Notes: generated by a model not told the origin, from the sequence alone. A stretch of 64,000 nt of DNA from Deltaproteobacteria bacterium (GCA_019310485.1 JAFDEF010000005.1:38583-102582), one strand, 5' to 3'; counted from the stretch's first letter, positions 1 through 10,525 are shown. Program-made: numbers and translations.

Positions 1-2
1 TT

Positions 3-686
3 GAAGGCGGAGGTACGAGATGCGGTATGCGGGCGACAAGAGGGGCCATTGAAAAGGTCCAAGTCAAGAACGGGGAGGTAGTCTACAGCACCATAGGGAA
101 TGCGGCCCCCCGGGGAATATGCGGTTCTGGCCTAATCGACTGTATATACGAATTAGTGAAAAACAAGATTATCGCATCTGACGGTAAGTTCAACAGAGAC
201 CGCAAAGACAGCCGGCTCAGGGTGCAAGATGAAATACCTGAGTACGTAATCGCTCCAGCAGAAGAGACGGAGACGGGCCAGCCTATAGTGATCACTGAAT
301 CCGACATAGACAACCTCATAAAGTCAAAGGGAGCGGTATTTGCGGCCATAAAGTCGCTTGTTGAATATATCGGGCTTACTTTTGACCAGCTTGATACTTT
401 TTATGTGGCAGGAGGGTTTGGGAATTACCTCAACATACCCAAGGCGATCGGAATCGGACTTTTGCCGGACATACCTCATGAAAAGATAAAGTTTATAGGA
501 AACAGCTCGCTAACGGGTGCTCGAATGGCCCTCAGTTCAGAGGCGGCTTTTGAAAAATGCCTGGCCGTGGCCAAGTCAACCACCAACGTGGAGTTAAGCA
601 ATTACCAGCCATTTATGGATGAATTTGTAGCGGCCCTTTTTCTCCCGCACACTGACCACAGGCTTTTTCCCTCAGTGAAGTACTAG
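3..686 (+). CDS. C-terminal part of a RACo/DUF4445-like ASKHA-domain corrinoid-protein reductive activator; 5' truncated by window edge
   Basis: Reading frame is open from nt 3 (EGGGTRCGMRATRGAIEKV...); ASKHA-like motifs GICGSGLID and FYVAGGFGNYLNIPKAIGIGLLPDI. Confidence 0.8.
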   Translation, partial: EGGGTRCGMRATRGAIEKVQVKNGEVVYSTIGNAAPRGICGSGLIDCIYELVKNKIIASDGKFNRDRKDSRLRVQDEIPEYVIAPAEETETGQPIVITESDIDNLIKSKGAVFAAIKSLVEYIGLTFDQLDTFYVAGGFGNYLNIPKAIGIGLLPDIPHEKIKFIGNSSLTGARMALSSEAAFEKCLAVAKSTTNVELSNYQPFMDEFVAALFLPHTDHRLFPSVKY

Positions 687-1022
687 TAAAGCCAAAGTGC
701 CCCGTGCTCTGCGCCTTTTACCCTTTCACGGTAAGATGCAAGCATCACCATCCCTTGAAAACCATGGGCCCTTACCATTGCCTCAATCGAGGACCCAATC
801 AGGTCCCTTTGGGGAAGAATGTAGTGCTGGCCCGGCCCCTGTAGTAAGCTTCTGTTATTTGCTCCGGTTTGCCCCGGTGCGAGCTATTCATCAGGTTGTT
901 CCTCTTTTTCTAAACTCAACATAAACCCCACGCTAGTTTTCATTTTCTGCACCTCACCTGAAGGGCACGGCTTCGACCACTTGCCCTGTGATAAGTAAAC
1001 GGCTCACTCCCAAAGACCATAT

Positions 1023-2065
1023 CTAAATCCCCAGCAGCGTTGATGGGTTTTCTGAGACCATTGTTCTTATAGCTTTTTCAGATAGACCCAGGTTCAGCAT
1101 GTCTTTAATGTAGATCCCCATCTGCTGGGCCGGTACAGGATTAAGCCATTGCCCGGAATCGGTTGACATAATACAGTGCTCCGGGCCTATGGCCTTTATA
1201 CCCTCATAAAGAGCGCTTATTTTAATCTGGTGAGACACCTGCCGGGTGGTGTCGTTGTAAACATGTTCCAGGCAGGTGGCCCCGAGATCCAGGATCTCTT
1301 TCATGTCTTCCACACTGTAATTTACAAAACTTGCCAGAAGGTGAGTAACGACAATCTTTTTTACGCCCTTGAAGGCTGCTTCACGGACCACGGCTTTTGC
1401 CTCCTCTTTGCTTCAAGCCTGTAAGGCATGTAATCCTTTGCGTAGCTATAATGGGCAAGGCCGCCTTCCACCATGCATGCCAGAATGATTGTGCCTCCAT
1501 CCCGGACAAAGTAATCAAGGTTTGCTATCGGCCAGCATGCATGGGCAAAAAAAAGGTCCCCCGGGAATGATCCGCTTATCCCGACGTCGAGCTTCCCTTC
1601 TGGCACCTCAGATGAGCTGACTGAATAGAGTTGTTTGTATTTTTCCACAGAAGCCCTGTGAGCTGCAATTGTGGTTCCGGCAGTCACATCAACTATTTCA
1701 AGAGCGGGGTTGAGGATAACCAAAAGCGACATGTCCAGACCAGACATAACGGTGGCCTCTTCGATGTCTTCTCGCATTCTATTGTTGGGAGCATCATTGC
1801 CAACTGTGCGTGTCGGAGAAGTCATTAACCGGTGATTCCATTCTATGCTTTCCCGGGAACAGATGCCCGGCAGCACCATGCTTCCCCCTCCGGCAAAACC
1901 CCAGAGCGTAGCCTGGGTCATGGTTACTGCCAGGCTCAGGTCTGACTTCCTAAGAAGCCTGTGAACATTGACAGGTGTCCCATAACTTGTAATTCCGACA
2001 AACTCATACACCCAGGACTGCGAGGCCTTGTAGGGCCCCTGAGCTTCTGCACAATAACCGGGCAT
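1023..2065 (-). pseudogene. Chimeric remnant: internal fragment of a LarA-like (DUF2088) protein joined out of frame to the C-terminal part of a DUF6282-like protein
   Basis: ORF 1361-2065 carries LarA-like GFAGGGSMVLPGICSRESIEWNH and FVRDGGTIILACMVEGGL but lacks N- and C-terminal parts; ORF 1023-1391 is in another frame and resembles the DUF6282 C-terminus (VKKIVVTH...ILSTDSGQ-like...NPSTLLGI); in-frame TGA just upstream of the first ATG. Confidence 0.6.
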
Positions 2066-2238
2066 CAGCTCTCAGAATAGTTCACGGGATTTTTGGAGAT
2101 TGTATTTATTCTCATACTAATTTAGAATTCATTTTAGTTACTTTAGAAAAGCCGACATGTTTGGCCCGGCATTTTGGCTGCCCGGCTCTGGAAGCGAGTT
2201 GGTAGCTGTGTGGGTCATAACTTCTGAGCCATGATATC

Positions 2239-3234
2239 ATGTTACAAATCGGCACCGTCAAATTGGCGAATTGGCTGGTAATGGCACCAATGGCCGGCTA
2301 TACAAATCTTGCCTTTCGCCTTGTTGCCAAGGCTCAGGGCGCAGGGCTTGTTACAAGTGAAATGATTAGTGCCGCCGGCCTGACAAGGAGACAGAAGAAA
2401 ACTATCGAGTACCTGAAAAGCGTGCCTGCTGAGAAGCCCCTGGCAGTTCAAATCTTTGGTTCAAGCCCTGAAACGATGGCCAGGGCTGCAGAGATAGCAG
2501 TTGAGGCTGGCGCTGATATTGTGGATATCAATATGGGCTGTCCTGTCAAGAAGGTGGTGAAGACAGGGGCCGGAGCATCCCTGCTTCGGGATTTAAAACA
2601 AACTTCAAGAATCATCCGGGCAGTGAGGCATGTGTGCCCGGTGCCCCTAACAGCGAAAATCAGGCTAGGATGGTCTCGGGGGAAACCTGTTGCTCTTGAA
2701 ACGGCTCGTATGCTGCAAGATTGTGGGGTTGATGCTCTCACAATCCACCCGAGGTTTGCCACGGATGGGTTTTCTGCGCCTGCAGACTGGGAATGGATCA
2801 GGAAGGTCAAGGAGCACCTGAAAATCCCGGTTATAGGAAATGGTGATGTTATGGAAGCCCCCACTGCGATTAGAATGAAAAAGTCTACCGGTTGTGACGG
2901 GGTGATGATAGGCCGTGGAGGGCTAAAGAAGCCGTGGATTTTTAGGCAGATACTCAGGCTTGAAAAAGGAATGCCTGCTCCAGATCCTGATCTCTTGGAG
3001 AGGCGCAACCTCGTTATTAACCATGTCCGGCTCTTTCGCGAGTATATGCCCGAGAAAAGGGCGCTTCATGGGATATTGGGTGCCCTGATGTGGTATACCA
3101 AGGGTCTCCCAAACAGTGCCCATTTTAGGGAAAGCATTTCGAGGGCAAGGGATTTTGATTCATTGCTTGGGGCTGTTGATAGGTACTTTGCAGAACTAGA
3201 AAACGTCCCGGCTGCTCGTTACGAGGCTCAGTGA
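2239..3234 (+). CDS. dusB: tRNA-dihydrouridine synthase, DusB family
   Basis: MAPMAGYTNLAFR, DINMGCPVKKVVKTGAGASLL, LTIHPR, IGNGDV, GVMIGRGGLKKPWIF motifs. Confidence 0.93.
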   Translation: MLQIGTVKLANWLVMAPMAGYTNLAFRLVAKAQGAGLVTSEMISAAGLTRRQKKTIEYLKSVPAEKPLAVQIFGSSPETMARAAEIAVEAGADIVDINMGCPVKKVVKTGAGASLLRDLKQTSRIIRAVRHVCPVPLTAKIRLGWSRGKPVALETARMLQDCGVDALTIHPRFATDGFSAPADWEWIRKVKEHLKIPVIGNGDVMEAPTAIRMKKSTGCDGVMIGRGGLKKPWIFRQILRLEKGMPAPDPDLLERRNLVINHVRLFREYMPEKRALHGILGALMWYTKGLPNSAHFRESISRARDFDSLLGAVDRYFAELENVPAARYEAQ

Positions 3235-4967
3235 TGAAGGTCAAACTCGCCAGAATGGCGGGCTTCTGTATGGGCGTGCGCCGCGCGCTCGAGATGGTGC
3301 TCGCCGCTGCAAACAGGGGGGATGGCCCGCTGTATACCCTTGGCCCTCTGATCCACAATCGGCAGGTCATGGAGCTCCTTGAATCAAAGGGAGTGAAACC
3401 CGTTGAGGATGTCTCTGAGATAAAGAACGGCATTCTTGTTTTACGTGCCCACGGAATCCCTCCTCAAGACAGAAAACGGATTAAAGACTCAGGCCTGGCC
3501 CTAATTGATGCAACGTGCCCTCGTGTCGCCCGGGTCCAATCCATTATCAGGTATCACACACGCAGGGGTTACAGTGCAGTTATTGTAGGAGAGGAAGACC
3601 ACCCGGAGGTCATAGGCCTCATGGGTTACGGCAATGATCGGACATTCGTTATTAGCAACCCGAGCCAGGTGGAGCTTCTGCCCCCAGACGGAAAACTCAT
3701 AGTGGTAGCCCAAACAACGCAGGAAAAGCAGAACTATGACCAAATAGCGCAAAGGATCAAAGAGCGCGTTCCAGGTGCCATTGTGTTTGACACAATTTGC
3801 GATGCAACCTTGAACCGACAGCATGAAGTCAGGTCTCTGGCCCCTTACGTGGATGCCATGGTGGTTGTGGGGGGCTATCACAGCGGTAACACGCGGCGGC
3901 TTGCACAGGTTTCCCGATCAACAGGTATCCCCACATTTCACGTGGAGACCGAAAAGGATCTTGATAAAACAAAGCTCGCCTCACTGGAGGTGATTGGCGT
4001 TACTGCAGGGGCTTCCACGCCTAACTGGATGATAAAAAACGTGGTCAGAGAGCTTGAGAGCATAAGAACACGACGAGACTCCCGGCTTGTGAGATGGTCA
4101 AGGACTGCTATCAGGGGACTTCTCCAGACAAACATACTGGTGGCAGCAGGAGCCTTTTCACTATCTTATGCTGCCGCCATTCTGGCAGGCCGAAAACCGG
4201 ACTTCCTCCATCCCCTCATTGCGGCACTATACATTTACGCCATGCATGCTCTAAACCGCCTGCTTGACAAGGGAGCCAGCACTTATAACGACCCTGAAAG
4301 GGCAAGCTTTTACAGGCGATACCGTGCTCCTCTTGTGTTATCTGGTATTTCTTCCATAGCAGGGGCTCTTGTCTTGTCTTACATTCTTGGCTTTAGAGTG
4401 TTCCTAGCGGTACTGGGGTTGAGCGTTTTGGGGACAATCTACAGTGTACCTTTACTGCCAAGAGGCAGCAAAAAGGCGTGGCGTTATTATAAAATAAAGG
4501 ACATTCCGGGCTCAAAAACCCTTTCTCAGGCTCTGGCATGGGGAGCATTGATTGCGCTGGTTCCAACCCTGGAAAGCGCAAATCCTGCATGGGGGGTGGC
4601 TATAGTATCTTTTTGTTACATATTTTCAATTGTTTACGTCAGGTCAGCCCTGTTTGACATATTCCAGGCCCAGGGGGACCTAATCGTGGGCGCAGAGACC
4701 TTACCCATTACCCTGGGTGAGAGAAGAACTCTAGTTCTTTTGAAGGTCTTCGTTTTATTTGCCGCTGCGGTGCTTGCACTCGCGGCCCTGATCCGGGCTG
4801 CGGGTGGTTTTTCATTCTTTCTTCTCCTCTCATGCCTTTACCTTGGGCTCTGTGTTCTGGCTTATGAAAAACGCTGGCTTTACCCGGGCCCCCGCCTGGA
4901 AGCGCTTGTGGAAGGAAACCTCCTACTGATCGGCCTCCTCGCTCTGAGCTGGCAATTAATTACGTGA
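3231..4967 (+). CDS. ispH: IspH (4-hydroxy-3-methylbut-2-enyl diphosphate reductase) fused to a C-terminal UbiA-family prenyltransferase-like domain
   Basis: N-terminal ~280 aa carry IspH motifs (GFCMGVRRAL, RAHGIPP, DATCPRV, DTICDAT, GVTAGASTPNWMI); C-terminal ~290 aa multi-TM with NRLLDKGASTYNDPERASFYRRY and DIFQAQGDLIVGAETLPITLGERRT. Confidence 0.9.
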   Translation: MMKVKLARMAGFCMGVRRALEMVLAAANRGDGPLYTLGPLIHNRQVMELLESKGVKPVEDVSEIKNGILVLRAHGIPPQDRKRIKDSGLALIDATCPRVARVQSIIRYHTRRGYSAVIVGEEDHPEVIGLMGYGNDRTFVISNPSQVELLPPDGKLIVVAQTTQEKQNYDQIAQRIKERVPGAIVFDTICDATLNRQHEVRSLAPYVDAMVVVGGYHSGNTRRLAQVSRSTGIPTFHVETEKDLDKTKLASLEVIGVTAGASTPNWMIKNVVRELESIRTRRDSRLVRWSRTAIRGLLQTNILVAAGAFSLSYAAAILAGRKPDFLHPLIAALYIYAMHALNRLLDKGASTYNDPERASFYRRYRAPLVLSGISSIAGALVLSYILGFRVFLAVLGLSVLGTIYSVPLLPRGSKKAWRYYKIKDIPGSKTLSQALAWGALIALVPTLESANPAWGVAIVSFCYIFSIVYVRSALFDIFQAQGDLIVGAETLPITLGERRTLVLLKVFVLFAAAVLALAALIRAAGGFSFFLLLSCLYLGLCVLAYEKRWLYPGPRLEALVEGNLLLIGLLALSWQLIT

Positions 4968-4977
4968 GAGGCATTGT

Positions 4978-5838
4978 ATGGCCATGCCCTTGGTCTGCGT
5001 TATAATCCCTACATTCAATAGAGGAGACATGGTGGGAAGGGCGATCTCCTCGGTTCTCTACCAAACCTTTCAGGACTATGAAATAATCGTTGTTGATGAT
5101 GGATCCACGGACCAAACGCTCAGTAAGCTGCGCCCCTTTGAGCGTGTTGTCAGGATTCTCAAGCACGAAACAAACCGCGGCGTTTCCGCTGCCAGGAACA
5201 CGGCTATTCGGGAATCAAGCTCACCTCTCATCGCTTTCCTCGACTCCGATGATTACTGGCTTCCTGATAAGCTCCGCGCCCAGATCGAGTTTTTTAAGGA
5301 CAATCCCGAAGCTTTGGCGTGCCAGACCCAGGAGATATGGGTGAGGAACGGGCAAAGGGTAAACCCCGGGAAAAAGCATCAGAAGCTCTCAGGCCATATT
5401 TTTGAGCCATCCCTGAAGCTGTGCATGGTAAGCCCATCTTCCGTCATGCTCAGGCGAACCCTTCTTGATGAAGTGGGACTATTTGACGAAGAGCTTCCAG
5501 TTTGTGAAGACTACGACCTGTGGCTGAGAGTAACGTCCCGCTATCCTGTGTACCTGATAAATAAATACCTGGTGGTAAAAGACGGGGGAAGGCCTGATCA
5601 GCTTTCCAGAAGTACGCCTGCTATGGATCGTTTTAGAATCAAGGCACTTGTAAAGCTGATCCAGAGTGGGGCGCTTGGAAAGGATCAAAGAAAGGCCGCA
5701 CTGGATGAACTCTCCTTCAAATGCCGTATTTATGCCAATGGGTGCCTCAAGAGGGGACGAAACGAAGAGGGGCGCTATTACCTTGACCTGCCGCAGCACA
5801 TGGTACAATTTTGTCTTAACACAACCAATTCTTCTTAA
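4978..5838 (+). CDS. Glycosyltransferase family 2
   Basis: CVIIPTFNRGDMVGRAISSVLYQTFQDYEIIVVDDGSTDQT; LDSDDYW. Confidence 0.93.
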   Translation: MAMPLVCVIIPTFNRGDMVGRAISSVLYQTFQDYEIIVVDDGSTDQTLSKLRPFERVVRILKHETNRGVSAARNTAIRESSSPLIAFLDSDDYWLPDKLRAQIEFFKDNPEALACQTQEIWVRNGQRVNPGKKHQKLSGHIFEPSLKLCMVSPSSVMLRRTLLDEVGLFDEELPVCEDYDLWLRVTSRYPVYLINKYLVVKDGGRPDQLSRSTPAMDRFRIKALVKLIQSGALGKDQRKAALDELSFKCRIYANGCLKRGRNEEGRYYLDLPQHMVQFCLNTTNSS

Positions 5839-6034
5839 TCCAAGGACAAATTGCTTTGTAACGCTTAAATAACGAAATTAAATATCTTTAGCTTGCCTTG
5901 GAATAATTTAAGCTAATTGTCAAATATTAGGGCAAGGTTTCCTCCTTCTCATGTCTAGATCCCCCGGCAAACGGCCATTCTACGCCCCTAGCCTCCCTTC
6001 TCAACCAGAAAGTCGGGCTGCCGGCGCAAGAAAC

Positions 6035-6661
6035 CTAGGTTTTTGGAAGCACCACAACATCCACTTTTCCCTCAAGAGCCTCCTTGAACTTTCTAGCATC
6101 GTTTTCATCACCCACCACGGTACCATAGTGCATTGGTATTGCGAGCTTGGGCCGTATTGCCAGAGCAGCCTCGATTGCCTGATCCGCCGTCATTACATAG
6201 GTGCCGGATACAGGAAGCAGTGCTATATCGACCTCCAGGTTCTTCATTTCTGGAATAAAATCCGTGTCCCCGGCATGGTAAATCCTTACCCCATCCATTT
6301 CGACCACAAAGCCAAGCCACCCATTGCGCTTTGGATGAAAATCTTTGTCTGTGTTGTATGACGGAACAGCCTCAATTTTTACTTCACCAATCCTCAATGA
6401 ATCTCCTGGCTTAACAATCCTGACATCTCCGGATAGCTTGTTTGCGGAATCCTTTTCCGTCACAATAATGGTTTCAGGTTTTTGGATCTTGGAGACATCC
6501 TCTGGTGAGCAGTGGTCAAAATGTTCATGGCTTATAAGGATTAGGTCCGCCTTTGGACCTTCAGGAATCTGATACGGATCAAAATAGATCGTTTTGCTGC
6601 CTTCGATTCTGAAAGAATCATGCCCTAGCCACGCAATGTTTTTTGCCATGTCCTGCAACAT
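6035..6661 (-). CDS. Metal-dependent hydrolase, UPF0173/beta-lactamase-fold family
   Basis: ISHEHFDHCSPEDV, YHAGDTDF, IPMHYGT motifs. Confidence 0.88.
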   Translation of the reverse strand: MLQDMAKNIAWLGHDSFRIEGSKTIYFDPYQIPEGPKADLILISHEHFDHCSPEDVSKIQKPETIIVTEKDSANKLSGDVRIVKPGDSLRIGEVKIEAVPSYNTDKDFHPKRNGWLGFVVEMDGVRIYHAGDTDFIPEMKNLEVDIALLPVSGTYVMTADQAIEAALAIRPKLAIPMHYGTVVGDENDARKFKEALEGKVDVVVLPKT

Positions 6662-6766
6662 CTTTCCCTCCTGTGATTGTGTATTTGAAAAAAAGCCTTT
6701 TTATGAAATGGCTCCGCAAAAAGCTCAACGACCAAGGCGCCTCAGATGAAGTCTTTTTCGAACACA

Positions 6767-6955
6767 TCATAATGGTTCAAGGATAATCTTGTGATCTACG
6801 AGCGAAAGAGATTTGACCCTGGCCTTGACTTCCATTTCTTCCCCGAAAATATTGACCATTTTGACATTGTCCTCTCTAGATTCAAGAACATCAACACTTT
6901 CAAAAATCTTTTCTTGCTTGCCTTCTCTCAACAAATAGGCTGTGGATTCACACAT
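6767..6955 (-). CDS. cooT: CooT-family nickel-binding protein
   Basis: 62-aa protein starting MCESTAYLL, typical CooT size and N-terminus. Confidence 0.75.
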   Translation of the reverse strand: MCESTAYLLREGKQEKIFESVDVLESREDNVKMVNIFGEEMEVKARVKSLSLVDHKIILEPL

Positions 6956-7370
6956 TATCCTTCATCTCCCTCATGATTTTCACCACCTCATCCACCAGGT
7001 GCGGCAGTGGCTCGCCTGCAACCCCTACAAGCAAAACATTTTCCTGCGTAAGAGGAATCAAAATCTTCCTCGCCTCACTCGAGCAGATCGCCTCGGCCAT
7101 GCCTGGGCTGACCTCTCCCATCATCGCATTGGGCATTAGAATCGCAACAGGACCAATGATAACATCCACCTTGGGACTGGTCCTCAGGATCGGATTTTCA
7201 CCTGTTGCCCCCTTGTTGGCGCCGGCCTTCATCATCCGGGAAGTGGCAATCGAGTTCGTGCCCAATGCCAGTATCTCTATGCCTTCACCAAAGGCTGCCC
7301 TCAGTCCTTTGATAACCGTAGCGCCGATACCGCCCCCCTGCCCATCGGTGACCATCACTTTCACAGGCAT
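6948..7370 (-). CDS. DUF3842 family protein
   Basis: VMVTDGQGGGIGATVIKGLR, ALGTNSIATSRMMKAGA; overlaps the cooT start. Confidence 0.8.
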   Translation of the reverse strand: MPVKVMVTDGQGGGIGATVIKGLRAAFGEGIEILALGTNSIATSRMMKAGANKGATGENPILRTSPKVDVIIGPVAILMPNAMMGEVSPGMAEAICSSEARKILIPLTQENVLLVGVAGEPLPHLVDEVVKIMREMKDNV

Positions 7371-7679
7371 ACCCTAGCTGAGCTGAAAGCAGAAAAGACC
7401 TTTACCAAACTCTCCATCCGGAAAACTATCCTTGCGACCCGACATGTCTTTCACACCGAATCCACCCAGCACCCCAAAAGCCGCAGAGGTAACTGGATCT
7501 TTATTTTACTGTGGACTTATTAGAGGTGTTTAACTATATACTACCCTGGCTGAACGTTTCAAGCTTTGTAACAATAATTTTTTCACAAATTATCGGCTCT
7601 CCCTAAGCATGCCCTCATCTTAGGGTTCACTGAGCACCTGGGCGCAACAATCTAACCGCACCAGGAGAACCAGAGCGCT

Positions 7680-8294
7680 TTGCTGGCCCCTGCTATCCTC
7701 ATAGTTCTTTTTTGTTGTGGATCCTTTGTCCTGGGAGCAGTTCCTTTCGGTAAACTCATTGCCAGTGCAGTAGCCCACCTGGATATTACAAAACGAGGTA
7801 GCGGCAACATAGGAGCCACAAACGTTGCCCGTGAGGCGGGAGTAAAGTGGGGCATTATTACACTCCTGCTTGATTGCTCCAAAGGGTTTGTGCCCGCCTT
7901 TCTCTTCATGCACTTATTTGATCAATCCGAACTCCTTTTATCAGGTATCGCCCTCGCCACCCTGCTGGGCCACCAGTACTCCATTTTCCTGGGATTCCGG
8001 GGCGGTAGAGGTGTTGCAACAGCACTGGGGATTTTTCTTGCCCTTTCGCCACTTGAGTGCCTCATTGGAGCCGGGATTTTCACAGGAACCGTTTGCTTTT
8101 CAGGCTTTGTCTCTGTCGGCTCAATGCTCGCAGCCTGTATTATGCCCTTTTTGCTCCTCGCCACAAGAAGGTCAATCACGCTCGTTGCTCTGTCAGCACT
8201 TGTAAGCGTGCTTATTTGCATCCGCCACAAGGACAACATAAGGCGCCTGCTGGCCGGGGAGGAGAATCGGTGGAGGGGAAGGAATCCTTGCTGA
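7680..8294 (+). CDS. plsY: Acyl-phosphate:glycerol-3-phosphate acyltransferase PlsY
   Basis: GSFVLGAVPFGKLIA, RGSGNIGATNVAREAG, FRGGRGVATALG motifs. Confidence 0.9.
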   Translation: MLAPAILIVLFCCGSFVLGAVPFGKLIASAVAHLDITKRGSGNIGATNVAREAGVKWGIITLLLDCSKGFVPAFLFMHLFDQSELLLSGIALATLLGHQYSIFLGFRGGRGVATALGIFLALSPLECLIGAGIFTGTVCFSGFVSVGSMLAACIMPFLLLATRRSITLVALSALVSVLICIRHKDNIRRLLAGEENRWRGRNPC

Positions 8295-8424
8295 GCACCC
8301 ACTCACAAGTGAGACATTAGAGAGAAGCACATTTCAAATCTAGAGAAGAGCCTTTTGTGCGATCAAGAACCAAGGGACTGCCCGAAGGCATACTGCGCTC
8401 CGCCACGCAACTTATGGATGCATG

Positions 8425-9270
8425 CTAACTGAGGAGATCAAGGAGCCGGTCCAGTTCCTCGCTAGAATAAAAATGAATTACTATTCTGCCGTGCTTTCCT
8501 CGTTTCTTGATTTCAACCTTTGTTCCAAGTGATCTCTTGAGATCCTCTGCCAGTGAACGGAGGTAGTAGTCTTCCTTTCCGGAACCTTTCCTCTTTCGCG
8601 CAGCCCCCTCCCCCTGTTTGGCCAGAGCCTCCACCTGTCGCACTGAAAGACCATTTCTGAGGATCAAGTCCCTAACGGCCATCTGCCTCTCTCTTGACTT
8701 GATGCCCGCCAGCGCCCTTGCATGCCCCATGCTGATGCGATTCTCGATAATATCCTTCTGGATGCTCTGTGGCAGCCTCAAAAGCCTGAGCATGTTTGTA
8801 ATCGTTGAGCGGTCCTTTCCCAGTCTCTTTGCCAGGGTCTGCTGAGTCATTTTTCCATCTTCAAGGCACCTGCTGTATGCTGAGGCCTCTTCTATTGGAT
8901 TCAGATCCTTCCTGTGAATATTCTCTATGAGTGCGAGTTCAAGAGACTCAACAGGGGTGCTCTCCCGTATCACTACGGGAACCCTTGTCAGCCCAGCTTT
9001 TTGAGCTGCCCTCCAGCGCCGCTCCCCCGCTATGAGCCTGTACCCCTTGTCCTTCCTGCTCACCAGGAGAGGGGTGATGATACCCTTTTCTTTGATAGAG
9101 GCAACGAGCTCATCGAGTTCGTGTCCCTCAAAGCTTTGGCGTGGCTGAAAGGGATTGGGCTCTATTTCTTCAATCGGGCACTGAAAGTAGCCCCCCTCTG
9201 TCCCAGGCAGGGTTTCCGCCTCTGGAATTAAGGCGGAGAGCCCTTTACCCAAGGCCTTGTGTTTTGCCAT
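8425..9270 (-). CDS. parB: Chromosome partitioning protein ParB
   Basis: GLSALIPE, NPFQPRQSF, LIAGERRWRAAQKAG, ENIHRKDLNPIEEA motifs. Confidence 0.95.
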   Translation of the reverse strand: MAKHKALGKGLSALIPEAETLPGTEGGYFQCPIEEIEPNPFQPRQSFEGHELDELVASIKEKGIITPLLVSRKDKGYRLIAGERRWRAAQKAGLTRVPVVIRESTPVESLELALIENIHRKDLNPIEEASAYSRCLEDGKMTQQTLAKRLGKDRSTITNMLRLLRLPQSIQKDIIENRISMGHARALAGIKSRERQMAVRDLILRNGLSVRQVEALAKQGEGAARKRKGSGKEDYYLRSLAEDLKRSLGTKVEIKKRGKHGRIVIHFYSSEELDRLLDLLS

Positions 9271-10051
9271 AGTGAAAAGCTCCTTTACCCATCAATTCCC
9301 TGGCAAGGGCCAGGTAGCTCTGAGCACCCCTTGACTTTGCATCGTATAAGAGGGCCGGCTTCCCGTGGCTTGGCGCCTCGCTTAACCGAACGTTCCTGGG
9401 AATGATCGTCTCAAACACGAAACCCTTGAAATGCCCCCTAACCTCTTCCTCCACCTGTCGGGAGAGGTTGTTGCGTGAATCGTGCATGGTCAAAAGAATT
9501 CCGGCCAGAGTCAGGGAAGGGTTGAGGCCCCTTCTGACGGCTCGCAGCGTTTTTATGAGTTGGCTCAGGCCTTCCAGCGCATAATATTCGCATTGAAGGG
9601 GAATTAAGACAGAGTCCGCCGCTGTGAGGGCATTCACGGTCAAAAACCCCAGGGATGGCGGGCAGTCCAGAAAAATGAACTTGTAACTATGCTTGAGGGA
9701 AACGATTTTTTCCCTCATTATGAACTCGCGTTTACCCGCGGAAGCCATCTCCACTTCAGCTCCAATAAGATTGGGAGTTGCCCCGATTAGATGGAGGCCT
9801 GGAAGCTGTGTTTGTGAGATCACCTCTGTCAGCTTTGCCGAGCCAAGCATAAGCTCGTAAAGCCCTTTTCCAAGCGTAGATTTGTCTATCCCAAGCCCAG
9901 TGGTTGCATTGCCCTGCGGATCACAATCAACCAGCAGGCAGGGCTCACCGGCAACCGCCAGGGAGGCACAAAGGTTAACGGCAGTCGTTGTTTTTCCAAC
10001 GCCTCCTTTTTGGTTAGCAATTGAAATAATCCATCCGCTCAAGAAAAACAA
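9245..10051 (-). CDS. parA: Chromosome partitioning ATPase ParA/Soj
   Basis: ISIANQKGGVGKTTTAVNL, LVDCDPQGNATTGLG, FLDCPPSLG; overlaps the parB start. Confidence 0.95.
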   Translation of the reverse strand: MFFLSGWIISIANQKGGVGKTTTAVNLCASLAVAGEPCLLVDCDPQGNATTGLGIDKSTLGKGLYELMLGSAKLTEVISQTQLPGLHLIGATPNLIGAEVEMASAGKREFIMREKIVSLKHSYKFIFLDCPPSLGFLTVNALTAADSVLIPLQCEYYALEGLSQLIKTLRAVRRGLNPSLTLAGILLTMHDSRNNLSRQVEEEVRGHFKGFVFETIIPRNVRLSEAPSHGKPALLYDAKSRGAQSYLALARELMGKGAFHYGKTQGLG

Positions 10052-10509
10052 TCATCTCCCGGCAAGATATCGCTCTCAAGGCCCCTCTTCCCAACAATCT
10101 TTCTCTTTGGAGATAGCATAACCACTTTGCTTTGAAAATAAAAAACTGGCGCCTCCTTCCGCTGTAAAGAAAAGCGCACTTGCCGCTGTTTGTTCTCCTG
10201 CTGCGGAAAGACTCTTCACTGAAGCAGAATCTGCCTGGAGAGGCACGGGAGGGTGAAGCTAGTGCAACAAGTCAGTCCCCCGCCAGCGGGGGTGGCAACT
10301 TTTGAGACGGTGTGGCGGGGCGGCCATGAAACTGAGCAGATGAGGGCTTGAAAATGTGCAGTTTTCTCCAAGGTGAAAGGACGGCTAAGAATTCGACTCG
10401 CTTGAGGGCCAGGACTGTGTCCGGAAAACTAAATTCATCGGAGGTTGATGGAAAACTTGGCCGTAATGTAAAAATTGCTCAAAAGGGGCAACTTGCAAAG
10501 GCCGAGAGA

Positions 10510-10525
10510 TGTTTCACGTGAAACA
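10510..10525. promoter_or_regulatory. parS: parS centromere-like site TGTTTCACGTGAAACA
   Basis: Perfect 16-bp palindrome of parS type next to parAB; embedded in a larger near-palindrome at 10501-10534. Confidence 0.9.
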
